15,972 nt of DNA from ZCTH02-B3 sp036563895 (GTDB lineage Bacteria > Bacillota > Bacilli > Paenibacillales > Paenibacillaceae): assembly GCA_036563895.1 (NCBI GenBank), contig DATCLN010000062.1, positions 1 through 15,972 on the forward strand, in the 5' to 3' direction. The notes under the pieces are model-generated. The model made no database searches, was not told the origin of the DNA, and was given only the letters and a program-made list of their open reading frames with translations. Numbering within the stretch: position 1 is the stretch's first letter; the number at the start of each line of letters is the position of its first letter. Positions 1 through 6,550 of the stretch are shown here, in pieces. The position numbers and the translations under genes are program-made.

Positions 1-363
1 TCTTCGCCGGTCCGCCTCGCGGCTTTCAGCTGGCGCATGGCCGCTTTCCGCCCGGCTTCCCGCCTGCGCCCGGGCGGCGCTATCATCACTTGCCGCGGCC
101 CCGGCAGCATCCCCGTCCCGCAAAGCGTCCTGTCCTTCCGTGAGCACCACGGTCCACTCTTCCGCGCCGTCATTTTCGTTTGCCGACCCAGCCGGGGGCG
201 GGGCAGCCGCCGGCGGTTCGGCGAGCGCGGCCTTTCCGTGCAGATTGACCGGCTTTTCCCGGGCCGGCACGTCATCCAGCCATTTCAGTTCCTGCTGGTT
301 CGGATTGGCGACAAAAAAAAGCGGACGACGCCGGCGGGATCTTCGCGTCTTCGACTTTTTCAT
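1..363 (-). CDS. Unrecognised basic/Ala-rich protein, N-terminal 121 codons (runs off left edge)
   Basis: An open frame starts with ATG at 363 behind a strong purine-rich ribosome site (GGGAAGGGGAAGGG just upstream) and stays open to base 1, so only the N-terminus is visible. Residues 2-13 are very basic (KKSKTRRSRRRR). They are followed by PLFFVANPNQQELKWLDDVP and then a low-complexity Ala/Pro/Gly/Asp/Glu-rich stretch. There is no signal peptide or membrane helix. I do not recognise the family. It follows cotSA on the same strand after 171 bp, and a CATATGATG element resembling a mother-cell sigma -10 lies 30 bp before the start. A spore-coat or coat-associated role is therefore possible, but that is inference from context only. 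The start codon and reading frame are well supported; the function is unknown. Confidence 0.6.
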   Translation of the reverse strand, partial: MKKSKTRRSRRRRPLFFVANPNQQELKWLDDVPAREKPVNLHGKAALAEPPAAAPPPAGSANENDGAEEWTVVLTEGQDALRDGDAAGAAASDDSAARAQAGSRAESGHAPAESREADRRR

Positions 364-393
364 GCCCTTCCCCTTCCCGATGCGTTATATGCC

Positions 394-421
394 CATCATA
401 TGCATGGACCCATGGGCGCGT
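394..421 (-). promoter_or_regulatory. Possible sporulation (sigma-K-like) promoter of the left-edge gene
   Basis: On the minus strand an AC dinucleotide (420-421) is followed after 17 bp by CATATGATG (394-402). The sigma-K pattern is AC, 16-17 bp, CATAnnnTA, so one -10 position differs. It lies about 30 bp before the ATG at 363. The motif is short and could occur by chance; its position and the cotSA neighbour are the only support. Confidence 0.25.
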
Positions 422-534
422 CACGGATATGGGCGTCCGTCTGTACTCGGGCGCATCCGGCGGGCTTCCCCGGCGCGTCCGGCGCGGTGGCCGATCGGGA
501 AGGGCCGGCCGGAAATGCTTCCCGGAAGAGCCCG

Positions 535-1671
535 CTAAATTTGTTCTTTTTTCAGCACCTCCAGCCACATCGCCGCGGTCCGATCCCAGGAGAACCGTTT
601 GCGGACCCGCTCCCGCCCCCGCGCTCCCATCTCCCGCCGGAGGGCGTCGTCGGTCAGCAGCCGGCGCACCTTTTCCTTCAGCCCCGGAACCGGGTTGGCG
701 GCGTCCACGAGGAAGCCGGTCCGTCCGTCCGCGACGACTTCCGGGATGCCGCCGGCCCGCGTCGCCACCACGGGAACGCCGGCCGCCATCGCTTCCGCGT
801 TGACCAGCCCGAACGCCTCGCGTCCGGCGGAAGGCACCACCGCCACGTCGGCCATGGCGTACCACGCGGGAATCTGATGATGCGACACGTAAGGCTCGAA
901 ATGCACATGCTTCCGCCATGGACGGGCCTTGCGGTGCAACCCGCGGACGTAGGCGGTTTTCCTGTGGCTGCCGTAGAAGGCGCTCCCCACGATGACAAGC
1001 AGAAACCCGGGAATGTTCTTCGACCAGTCGGGCAGGCACGCCATCAGATGGTGCACGCCTTTTTTCGGGATGAGCCGTCCGACGTACAGCGCGATGCGCC
1101 GTCCATTCCACCCCCGCCTGGCCCGCTCCGCTTCCCCGTCCCGTCCGGAAAACCGCTCGGCTTCCACGCCGGGATACACGACGCTGATCCGGATGGACCT
1201 GCCGTGCCGGTTCAGGATGAACCGCCGCAGGAAACGGCTGTTGACGAGCACCCGGTCCGCCATCCGCAGGTACCGGCCCACCTTTGCCGGATTGGCGTAA
1301 GGCGGCGTGATGAACGTCGTCGAATGCAGGTTGAGCCAGATCCGGGCGCCGGGAAAACGGCGCTTGAACACCGGCACCCAGAGGGGCCGGTTCTCGATCT
1401 GGATGATATGGGGACGAAAATCGCGCAGCAGCCGTATCACCCGTTCCCGGTAGCGCCGTTTGCTCGCCGCCGGCATCCGTTCGACCCGGACGTCCCCGAG
1501 GTTGCCCCGCGCCTTCTGCCCCCGCCCGATGCGCGCGTAGATTCTCGCTTCCACGTCCGGAGCCGCCCGCGCGATGCGGGGCACGGTTTTCTCCACCACC
1601 CGCTCCACCGAGCCGCCGCGGGGCGACGGCACGGGAAACGCGCCGGGGGTCACAAACGCCACCCTGACCAT
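535..1671 (-). CDS. cotSA: CotSA-like spore coat glycosyltransferase, GT4 family
   Basis: This 378-residue GT-B fold glycosyltransferase is close to the length of Bacillus subtilis CotSA (377). The N-terminal acceptor domain carries the glycine loop PSPRGGSVE (residues 15-23). The C-terminal nucleotide-sugar domain begins around YVGRLIPKKG (196-205). The GT4 donor-site EX7E motif is E285 to E293 (GREAFGLVNAE), followed by GVPVVATRAGGIPEVV (298-313), which is typical of the family. No signal peptide or membrane segment is seen, so it should act in the cytoplasm, here presumably the mother cell during coat assembly. The ATG at 1671 has GGAGGG 8 nt upstream. It is divergent from psd across 116 bp, and a sigma-E-like CATACGCT lies about 44 bp upstream. 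GT4 membership is certain. Assignment to CotSA rather than another retaining glycosyltransferase rests on length and the N-terminal PVPSPRGG pattern. Confidence 0.8.
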   Translation of the reverse strand: MVRVAFVTPGAFPVPSPRGGSVERVVEKTVPRIARAAPDVEARIYARIGRGQKARGNLGDVRVERMPAASKRRYRERVIRLLRDFRPHIIQIENRPLWVPVFKRRFPGARIWLNLHSTTFITPPYANPAKVGRYLRMADRVLVNSRFLRRFILNRHGRSIRISVVYPGVEAERFSGRDGEAERARRGWNGRRIALYVGRLIPKKGVHHLMACLPDWSKNIPGFLLVIVGSAFYGSHRKTAYVRGLHRKARPWRKHVHFEPYVSHHQIPAWYAMADVAVVPSAGREAFGLVNAEAMAAGVPVVATRAGGIPEVVADGRTGFLVDAANPVPGLKEKVRRLLTDDALRREMGARGRERVRKRFSWDRTAAMWLEVLKKEQI

Positions 1672-1714
1672 GCATCAGCCCTCCCGCGCAAATAACGCGC
1701 CGTGGTTTTGGTCC

Positions 1715-1722
1715 AGCGTATG
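1715..1722 (-). promoter_or_regulatory. Candidate sigma-E-type -10 element for cotSA
   Basis: The minus strand reads CATACGCT, matching 7 of 8 positions of the sigma-E -10 consensus CATACAHT, about 44 bp before the cotSA start. No good -35 (ATA-type) sits at the expected 14-15 bp. It is plausible because the gene product looks like a coat protein, but weak as a sequence signal alone. Confidence 0.3.
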
Positions 1723-1787
1723 CTCCGGACTTGCGGATTGCGCTCCATTGTGTCACACTGGTAACCCGAAAGGGAGGTTTCGACGCC

Positions 1788-2594
1788 ATGACGCGCTGGC
1801 TGCTCAGGGCGCTGACCGAGCTGTCCTCCCGCCGGTCCGTGTCCCGGCTCGCGGGGCTTGCGGCCAACTCGCGGCTGAGCCGCCGCCTCATTCCCGCCTT
1901 TGTCGCGCTTTACCGGATCGACACGGCGGAGGCCGAACTGCCCCCGGATCAATATCCGACGCTGAACGCCTTTTTCACCCGCCGCCTGAAGCCCGGCGCG
2001 CGGCCCGTCGACCCCGATCCCGCGGCCCTGGTCAGCCCGGTGGACGGGCGGCTCGTCGCCGCGGGCCCTGTGACGGGCGGAACGGTCATCGAAGTGAAAG
2101 GGCAAAGCTATTCGCTTCCGGAACTTCTGAACGGTTCCCCGCGTGTCCCGATTTACGCCGGCGGCCATTACTGGGTGCTCTACCTGAGCCCGTCCGACTA
2201 TCACCGCATCCACGCCCCCTGCGACGGGGAAATCGTCGAACAGGAGCGCATCCCGGGCCGGGCCTATCCGGTGAACGAATTCGGGCTGGGTCTGAAGCGC
2301 CGCGTGCTGTCCCGCAACGAACGGCTGGTCACCTATATCCGGCACGAAAAAGGGGAAGTGGCGGTGGTCAAGGTGGGGGCGATGAACGTCAGCAGCATCC
2401 GCTGCGCGGACCCGCTGCCTTCCCGGCTGGCCAAGGGGGAAGAGTTCGCGCGGTTCGAATTCGGCTCCACCGTCGTCCTCCTGACAGAAGGCGGCCTGTG
2501 CGAACCCCGCGGGGATCTGCGGCCCGGCGACCGGGTCCGGGTGGGCGAACGGCTCGGCACGATCCCCGGCACTTCCGATTTTTCGGTGACGTGA
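1788..2594 (+). CDS. psd: Phosphatidylserine decarboxylase proenzyme (Psd)
   Basis: The 268-residue proenzyme (B. subtilis Psd is 263) converts phosphatidylserine to phosphatidylethanolamine at the membrane. The self-cleavage site is FGST (225-228), within FEFGSTVVLL. Cleavage before S227 would give a large beta chain and a short alpha chain (about 42 residues) whose N-terminal Ser becomes the pyruvoyl group. SPVDG (83-87, catalytic Asp86) and SDYHRIHAP (136-144, His139 and His142) match the Asp/His of the known Asp-His-Ser triad. I chose the ATG at 1788 because AAAGGGAGGT lies 9 nt upstream; an in-frame ATG at 1731 would include this ribosome site. No pssA (phosphatidylserine synthase) is in the window, unlike the usual Bacillus pssA-psd pairing, so the substrate must come from a gene elsewhere. 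It is probably transcribed alone from the 1672-1787 intergenic region, where I see no clear promoter. Confidence 0.95.
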   Translation: MTRWLLRALTELSSRRSVSRLAGLAANSRLSRRLIPAFVALYRIDTAEAELPPDQYPTLNAFFTRRLKPGARPVDPDPAALVSPVDGRLVAAGPVTGGTVIEVKGQSYSLPELLNGSPRVPIYAGGHYWVLYLSPSDYHRIHAPCDGEIVEQERIPGRAYPVNEFGLGLKRRVLSRNERLVTYIRHEKGEVAVVKVGAMNVSSIRCADPLPSRLAKGEEFARFEFGSTVVLLTEGGLCEPRGDLRPGDRVRVGERLGTIPGTSDFSVT

Positions 2595-2614
2595 CGGCGG
2601 CGGGATGATATAAT
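2586..2614 (+). promoter_or_regulatory. SigA-type extended -10 promoter for the aminotransferase
   Basis: GTGACG (2586-2591), a 17-bp spacer and a perfect TATAAT (2609-2614) preceded by TGA, which makes it an extended -10. Transcription would start near 2621 and give a leader of about 50 nt. The -35 overlaps the end of psd, whose stop codon is 2592-2594, so the downstream gene has its own promoter although it follows psd closely. Confidence 0.75.
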
Positions 2615-2671
2615 AACACGCAAGTTGAAAAAAACGACAGAAATCTTGCAAGACCGAGAGGAAGGAAACGC

Positions 2672-3976
2672 ATGAATCCATTGGCACGGCAGCTGAACGA
2701 GACGATTTCCCGGGAGCATCCCCACCTGGCCGGCATGCTGTCCCGCCTGGGGCAAGCCATCTACTTTCCGAAAGTGGGCATCCTGAGCCAGACGGCCGAG
2801 GCGCGGCAAAAGGCGAACGTCCACAACGCCACCATCGGCATCGCCACCGAAAACGGCAAACCCATGCACCTGGACGTCATCCAAAGCCGCCTGTCCGCCT
2901 TCGATCCGAAGGACCTGTACGACTACGCTCCGCCCGCCGGCAAGCCGGAACTGCGCAAGCTGTGGCGGGAAAAAATGATCCGGGAAAACCCGTCGCTGGC
3001 CGGCAAACCCATCGGTATGCCCATCGTCACGAACGCCCTCACCCACGGGCTCAGCATCGTCGCCGACCTGTTCGCGGACGAAGGGGATGCCCTCGTGCTG
3101 CCCGACAAAAGCTGGGAAAACTACGAGCTCACCTTCGGCGTCCGCCGCGGCGCGCGGATCGTGAACTACCCGCTCTACGACGCAAACTGGAAATTCAACG
3201 CCGCTGGACTGCGGGACGCGCTGCTCGCCCAGAAAGACCACGGCAAAGCCATCGCGCTGCTGAACTTCCCGAACAACCCGACCGGCTACACCCCCGGTCC
3301 GTCGGAAGCCGACGCCATCGTCGAAGCGATCCTGGACGCGGCGAAGGCGGGCGTGAACGTGGTGGCGGTGACGGACGACGCCTATTTCGGGCTGTTTTTC
3401 GAGGATTCGGTGCGCGAATCGCTGTTCGGCCGGCTGTGCGGCCTGCATGAGCGCGTGTTTCCGGTCAAGATCGACGGGGCGACGAAAGAGGAATACGTGT
3501 GGGGATTCCGCGTGGGCTTCATCACCTACGGCGGGGTTTCCGAGGCCTGCCTGGACGCGCTGGAACAAAAAACCCTCGGCATCATCCGCGCCACCATCTC
3601 CAGCGGCCCCCATCCTTCTCAAACCTTCGTGCTGGAGGCGCTGAAGTCGCCGGATTTCGACCGGCAGCGGGCCGAGAAATACGAGATCCTGAAACGGCGG
3701 GCCGTCAGGGTGAAAGAGCTGCTTGACAGCGGAAAATACGGAAACGAGTGGACGTACTATCCGTTCAACTCCGGCTATTTCATGTGCCTCAAGCTCCTGA
3801 CGGCGGACGCGGAAACGGTGCGCCGCCGGCTCCTGGACGCCTACGGGGTGGGCACCATCGCCCTCGGGCCGACGGATTTGCGCGTCGCCTTCTCCTGCAT
3901 CGAAGAAGACAGGATCGAAGACCTGTTCGACCGCATCCACCAGGCGGTACTGGACGTCAAGGCCGTGCGCGCCTGA
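2672..3976 (+). CDS. PLP-dependent aminotransferase, class I/II (fold type I)
   Basis: The 434-residue enzyme has the full fold-type-I aminotransferase signature. NFPNNPTGY (198-206) holds the conserved Asn. DDAYFG (235-240) holds the Asp/Tyr that contact the pyridine N1 and O3' of PLP. Lys272 in DGATKEE is the Schiff-base lysine, followed by WGFRVGF (277-283), whose Arg280 binds phosphate. Arg404 in LRVAFS matches the carboxylate-binding Arg386 of aspartate aminotransferase. It should be soluble and cytoplasmic. The ATG at 2672 follows GAGGAAGG at normal spacing. The substrate cannot be read from sequence. The lysine context (GATKE rather than SxSK) marks a subgroup distinct from classical AspC, and no biosynthetic operon surrounds it to suggest a pathway. 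It has its own promoter and a strong hairpin after the stop. Confidence 0.9.
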   Translation: MNPLARQLNETISREHPHLAGMLSRLGQAIYFPKVGILSQTAEARQKANVHNATIGIATENGKPMHLDVIQSRLSAFDPKDLYDYAPPAGKPELRKLWREKMIRENPSLAGKPIGMPIVTNALTHGLSIVADLFADEGDALVLPDKSWENYELTFGVRRGARIVNYPLYDANWKFNAAGLRDALLAQKDHGKAIALLNFPNNPTGYTPGPSEADAIVEAILDAAKAGVNVVAVTDDAYFGLFFEDSVRESLFGRLCGLHERVFPVKIDGATKEEYVWGFRVGFITYGGVSEACLDALEQKTLGIIRATISSGPHPSQTFVLEALKSPDFDRQRAEKYEILKRRAVRVKELLDSGKYGNEWTYYPFNSGYFMCLKLLTADAETVRRRLLDAYGVGTIALGPTDLRVAFSCIEEDRIEDLFDRIHQAVLDVKAVRA

Positions 3977-4047
3977 CCGGTGGGAACGGGAAACCGGGAA
4001 GCGGCCCGGCGCCCGGCCGCAAAACGCGCCAACACGTCGGACACAAA

Positions 4048-4107
4048 AAATGCGCCTGAGCCGCGGACGCGTGCCGGACGGCAATAGCGCCCGCGGCAGG
4101 CGCGTTT
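4048..4107. terminator. Bidirectional terminator between the aminotransferase and SDR genes
   Basis: Arms 4052-4066 and 4091-4103 form about 13 GC-rich base pairs (GCGCCTG and CCGCGG blocks, with a 2-nt AG bulge in the left arm). A small inner hairpin GCCG-GA-CGGC lies in the loop. On the minus strand the stem is followed by six T, giving a strong terminator directly after the SDR stop codon. On the plus strand it is followed by GTTTCATTT, a weaker tail serving the aminotransferase about 75 bp upstream. Confidence 0.8.
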
Positions 4108-4889
4108 CATTTCCGGTTCGTAAAGCGCACCACCAGCGGCTCCGCCAGCCCCGGAAAAAGACGCGCGATGCGCGCGCCGGCGGCCAGGGTCCAGGGCAGA
4201 TCCGCCTCCGCCTTGCGCCGCTCGATGACGCGCACCACGGCCCGCGCCACCTGCTCCGGCGTCAGCATGAACCGCCGGACACTCTGGACATATGTCCCCT
4301 GCGGATCGGCCCGGTCGAAGAACGGCGTATCCACCGGCCCGGGATTGACCGCCGACACGAGCACGCCGGTGCCGCGCAGCTCCTGGCGCAGGGCGCCCGT
4401 GAGGCCGAGTACCGCGTGCTTGGTCGCCGCGTAGCCCGACGATTTGGCCGTGGGCACCTTGCCGGCCATCGACGCGATGTTGACGATGTGCCCGCGGCCG
4501 GCCCGCAGCATGTGCGGCAGCACCGCCCGGATGCAACGGACGGTGCCCATGTAGTTGACGTCCATCATGTCCTGAAAATGCTCCAGGGACGCTTCCATGA
4601 ACGGCACGAATTCGCCGTAGCCGGCGCTGTTCACCAGCACGTCGATGCGGCCCAGCCGCTCCAGAACATCCGCGACCGCGCCTTCCACCGACGCCTCGTC
4701 CCGCACGTCCATCACGCGAATCTCGCATGGCCCGGGCAGCCCCGCGGCCACGTCCCGCAGCCGGTCTTCCGAACGGGCCGCCAGCACGACGCGCGCGCCT
4801 TTTTCGCAGAGCAGCCGGGCGACGGCCGCGCCGATGCCGCTGGACGCTCCGGTGACCAGCGCGACTTTGCCCCGCACGGTTTCGCCCAC
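4107..4889 (-). CDS. Short-chain dehydrogenase/reductase (SDR), classical type
   Basis: The 260-residue NAD(P)-dependent oxidoreductase has a complete classical SDR signature: TGASSGIG (13-20) for the cofactor, NSAG (87-90), structural Asn112, and the catalytic set Ser140, Tyr153 and Lys157 (YAATK), then PGPVDTPF (183-190). An AARS (37-40) after beta-2, with Arg39 and no acidic residue there, suggests NADP(H), as an inference. The substrate is unknown. The start shown is GTG at 4889, the only one giving the full N-terminal strand. GGAGG is only 2 nt from it, but AAGGGG 11 nt upstream would serve; GTG at 4877 is an alternative. It lies 30 bp downstream of cheX on the same strand, probably co-transcribed, and ends at a strong terminator. 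The link to cheX looks incidental. Confidence 0.88.
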   Translation of the reverse strand: MGETVRGKVALVTGASSGIGAAVARLLCEKGARVVLAARSEDRLRDVAAGLPGPCEIRVMDVRDEASVEGAVADVLERLGRIDVLVNSAGYGEFVPFMEASLEHFQDMMDVNYMGTVRCIRAVLPHMLRAGRGHIVNIASMAGKVPTAKSSGYAATKHAVLGLTGALRQELRGTGVLVSAVNPGPVDTPFFDRADPQGTYVQSVRRFMLTPEQVARAVVRVIERRKAEADLPWTLAAGARIARLFPGLAEPLVVRFTNRK

Positions 4890-4919
4890 GGTCCTCCGAC
4901 GCCCCTTCCCCCGCCGGAA

Positions 4920-5378
4920 CTAGAGAATGAGCACCTGCAGTTCCATTTGTCCGAGGTCTTCGAGAATGAGCGGCACGGTCAGGGCCTTGCGGGCGTAGAC
5001 AAGAGGCTGCGAACTGCCATTCATCACCTTCGGCGGCGTGATCTCCACCATGAGGCCGCGGCTGGAAAAGATCGTGCTGGCGTTGCCGCTGATCATGTTC
5101 CCCAGCTCGGAAATGGCGCTGCGGCCGATCTCGTCGATCTCCGTCAACGTGAAGCCCCCCATCATGACGGAAACGATGCGAAGCGCCACCTGTTCGTTGA
5201 ATCCGTAAATGACATCCCCGTTGATCTGTCCCTTGAGCCCGATTTGAATCCAGATGTACCCGTCCCGGAAAACGACGTCCTTGATGGCCAGCTGTCCAAT
5301 GGTGGGACGGACCCGCATCATCTGCTCCAGGACCATTCGTGCCGATTCCAGAAAGGGATTGATGTACTCTGCCTTCAT
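4920..5378 (-). CDS. cheX: CheX-type chemotaxis protein (CheY-P phosphatase family)
   Basis: The 152-residue protein matches the CheC/CheX/FliY phosphatase fold and has the length of a stand-alone CheX. The diagnostic ExxN motif is E91-L-G-N94 in SAISELGNMISGNAS, where the Glu and Asn position water for hydrolysis of CheY aspartyl phosphate. The strands before it (INGDVIYGFNEQVALRIVSVM) are typical. There is one such motif, as in CheX, rather than the two of CheC. It has no membrane segment and would work in the cytoplasm, ending or adapting a chemotaxis signal. No other chemotaxis or flagellar gene is nearby, so it is an orphan. The ATG at 5378 has GGGAG 11 nt upstream, a rather distant ribosome site. 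A TATAAT on the minus strand lies about 50 bp upstream. The SDR gene follows after 30 bp. Confidence 0.88.
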   Translation of the reverse strand: MKAEYINPFLESARMVLEQMMRVRPTIGQLAIKDVVFRDGYIWIQIGLKGQINGDVIYGFNEQVALRIVSVMMGGFTLTEIDEIGRSAISELGNMISGNASTIFSSRGLMVEITPPKVMNGSSQPLVYARKALTVPLILEDLGQMELQVLIL

Positions 5379-5426
5379 GCACCCAAAAACTCCCGTGGCT
5401 CAAAATCTGTCAAAGGTTTCCTTCAC

Positions 5427-5432
5427 ATTATA
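5427..5432 (-). promoter_or_regulatory. -10 element of the cheX promoter
   Basis: The minus strand has a perfect TATAAT about 50 bp before the cheX ATG. No TTGACA-like hexamer sits 16-18 bp upstream. A GTCCCA-core site occupies the spacer, so the promoter may need an activator. Confidence 0.5.
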
Positions 5433-5437
5433 CTTCT

Positions 5438-5519
5438 TTTGTCCCAGCCCGTACATTCAAAATATTGGTTTTATTGGGACTTTTTTAATCCTTATGGCAG
5501 CTGGTCCGTTTGTCCCAAT
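5438..5519. promoter_or_regulatory. Cluster of three GTCCCA-core sites between cheX and lysR-1
   Basis: TTTGTCCCA occurs exactly twice, at 5438-5446 and 5509-5517. Between them is the inverted core ATTGGGAC (5473-5480), an exact 8-bp mirror of GTCCCAAT at 5512-5519. The three cores start at 5441, 5475 and 5512, so they are 34 and 37 bp apart. The first lies inside the cheX promoter and the third abuts the -35 of lysR-1. This fits an operator set for a shared regulator, most simply the divergent LysR protein. Confidence 0.4.
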
Positions 5520-5525
5520 TCCCCT

Positions 5526-5554
5526 TTGCTACCCGCGGGCAAATTCCCTATAAT
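5526..5554 (+). promoter_or_regulatory. SigA-type promoter P1 for lysR-1/histidinol phosphatase
   Basis: TTGCTA (5526-5531), 17 bp and a perfect TATAAT (5549-5554), 72 bp before the GTG start of lysR-1. The -35 lies 6 bp after a GTCCCAAT site, so control by the bound regulator is likely. Confidence 0.65.
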
Positions 5555-5590
5555 ATGGTGACAAAAGGTTTTTATTCGTTTCATTTAATG

Positions 5591-5599
5591 TGATAAAAT
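5591..5599 (+). promoter_or_regulatory. Second, extended -10 element (P2) for lysR-1
   Basis: TGATAAAAT: a TGn extension followed by TAAAAT (5594-5599). It has no recognisable -35 and lies 27 bp before the start codon, so it could give a very short leader that still includes the ribosome site. Confidence 0.35.
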
Positions 5600-5626
5600 A
5601 AACTGAACTCGAAAGGGGGCGGCCCG

Positions 5627-6550
5627 GTGAACATCAATCAGCTGGAGACGCTGGTCACCATCTCCAAGACGATGAGTTTCCGCAAGGCCAGCGAGCTGCT
5701 CAACCTGACCCAGCCCGCCGTTTCCGCGCAGATCAAGAGCCTGGAGGACGAGTTCAAGGCGCAGCTGGTCGACCGCAGCTACCCCGTGACCCTGACGGAC
5801 CGCGGGAAGGTCTTTCTGGAACACGCCGAGCGCATCCTGCAGATCGTCGAAGAGCTGAAGCAGAAACTGAGCGACCTTGACCAGGTGCCGCAGGGACGGT
5901 TCGTGCTCGGCACGACGGCTTCCATCACCATCCAAATTCTTCCGCGGGTGCTGCAGTATTTTCAAAACCAGTATCCGCTCATCAAAATCACGATCATGAC
6001 CATGAATTCCGCGCAAATCATGGCCAATGTGGAAAACGGAACGGTGGACATCGGCATCGGCTACCTGAGCGACAAAACGCCGCAGCTGGACACGAGCGTT
6101 CTGTTTTACGACACGTTCGAGCTGGTGGTGTCGCCGCAGCATCCATTGGCCTCCTTGAGCAGAGCCTCCACCGATATGCTGCGGGACGTCCCGCTGATTT
6201 TGCTGACCCCCGATACGGTCTGCCGCCGCTTCGTCGACCAGGTTTTCAGGGAGCGGGGCATCCAGCCGAACCTGGTCATGGAGCTGAGCAGCAGCGAGGA
6301 AGCGAAACGGATGGTGGAACTGAACCTGGGAGCGGCGATCCTGCCGAAACTTTCCGTAACGGAAGAAATCCGGCGGGGTACACTGAAACTGATTCCGGTC
6401 CGGGAACTGGAAGCGGCCCATCCCGTCGGTGTCATGACCAAGGCCGGCCGTTACCTGAACACGGCCATGCGCCAGTTTCTCAACGATCTCAAGGAACTTC
6501 GAAGGGAACATTTTCCGGACTTCAACGCGAACCGGGGAGGCGAAGGATGA
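5627..6550 (+). CDS. LysR-family transcriptional regulator (lysR-1)
   Basis: The 307-residue protein is a typical LysR regulator. The N-terminal winged helix-turn-helix is at about residues 3-62, with recognition region SFRKASELLNLTQPAVSAQI (17-36). A linker helix (about 62-88) follows, then a periplasmic-binding-protein-like effector domain from about 91 (GRFVLGTTASI) to 295. The effector is unknown. The start is GTG at 5627 with AAAGGGGG about 8 nt upstream; it gives the standard N-terminus. Its stop overlaps the ATG of the histidinol-phosphatase gene (ATGA), so the two are one operon and translationally coupled. It is divergent from cheX across a 248-bp region with repeated GTCCCA cores, a common arrangement for LysR autoregulation and control of the neighbouring gene. 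Confidence 0.93.
   Translation: MNINQLETLVTISKTMSFRKASELLNLTQPAVSAQIKSLEDEFKAQLVDRSYPVTLTDRGKVFLEHAERILQIVEELKQKLSDLDQVPQGRFVLGTTASITIQILPRVLQYFQNQYPLIKITIMTMNSAQIMANVENGTVDIGIGYLSDKTPQLDTSVLFYDTFELVVSPQHPLASLSRASTDMLRDVPLILLTPDTVCRRFVDQVFRERGIQPNLVMELSSSEEAKRMVELNLGAAILPKLSVTEEIRRGTLKLIPVRELEAAHPVGVMTKAGRYLNTAMRQFLNDLKELRREHFPDFNANRGGEG

Noticed and set aside
37..1695. Very long open frame on the plus strand opposite cotSA
   Set aside because: It has no known motif, no ribosome site at its start and a low-complexity Arg/Pro/His composition. It is open only because the antisense of GC-rich codons lacks stops. cotSA on the other strand has full family motifs.
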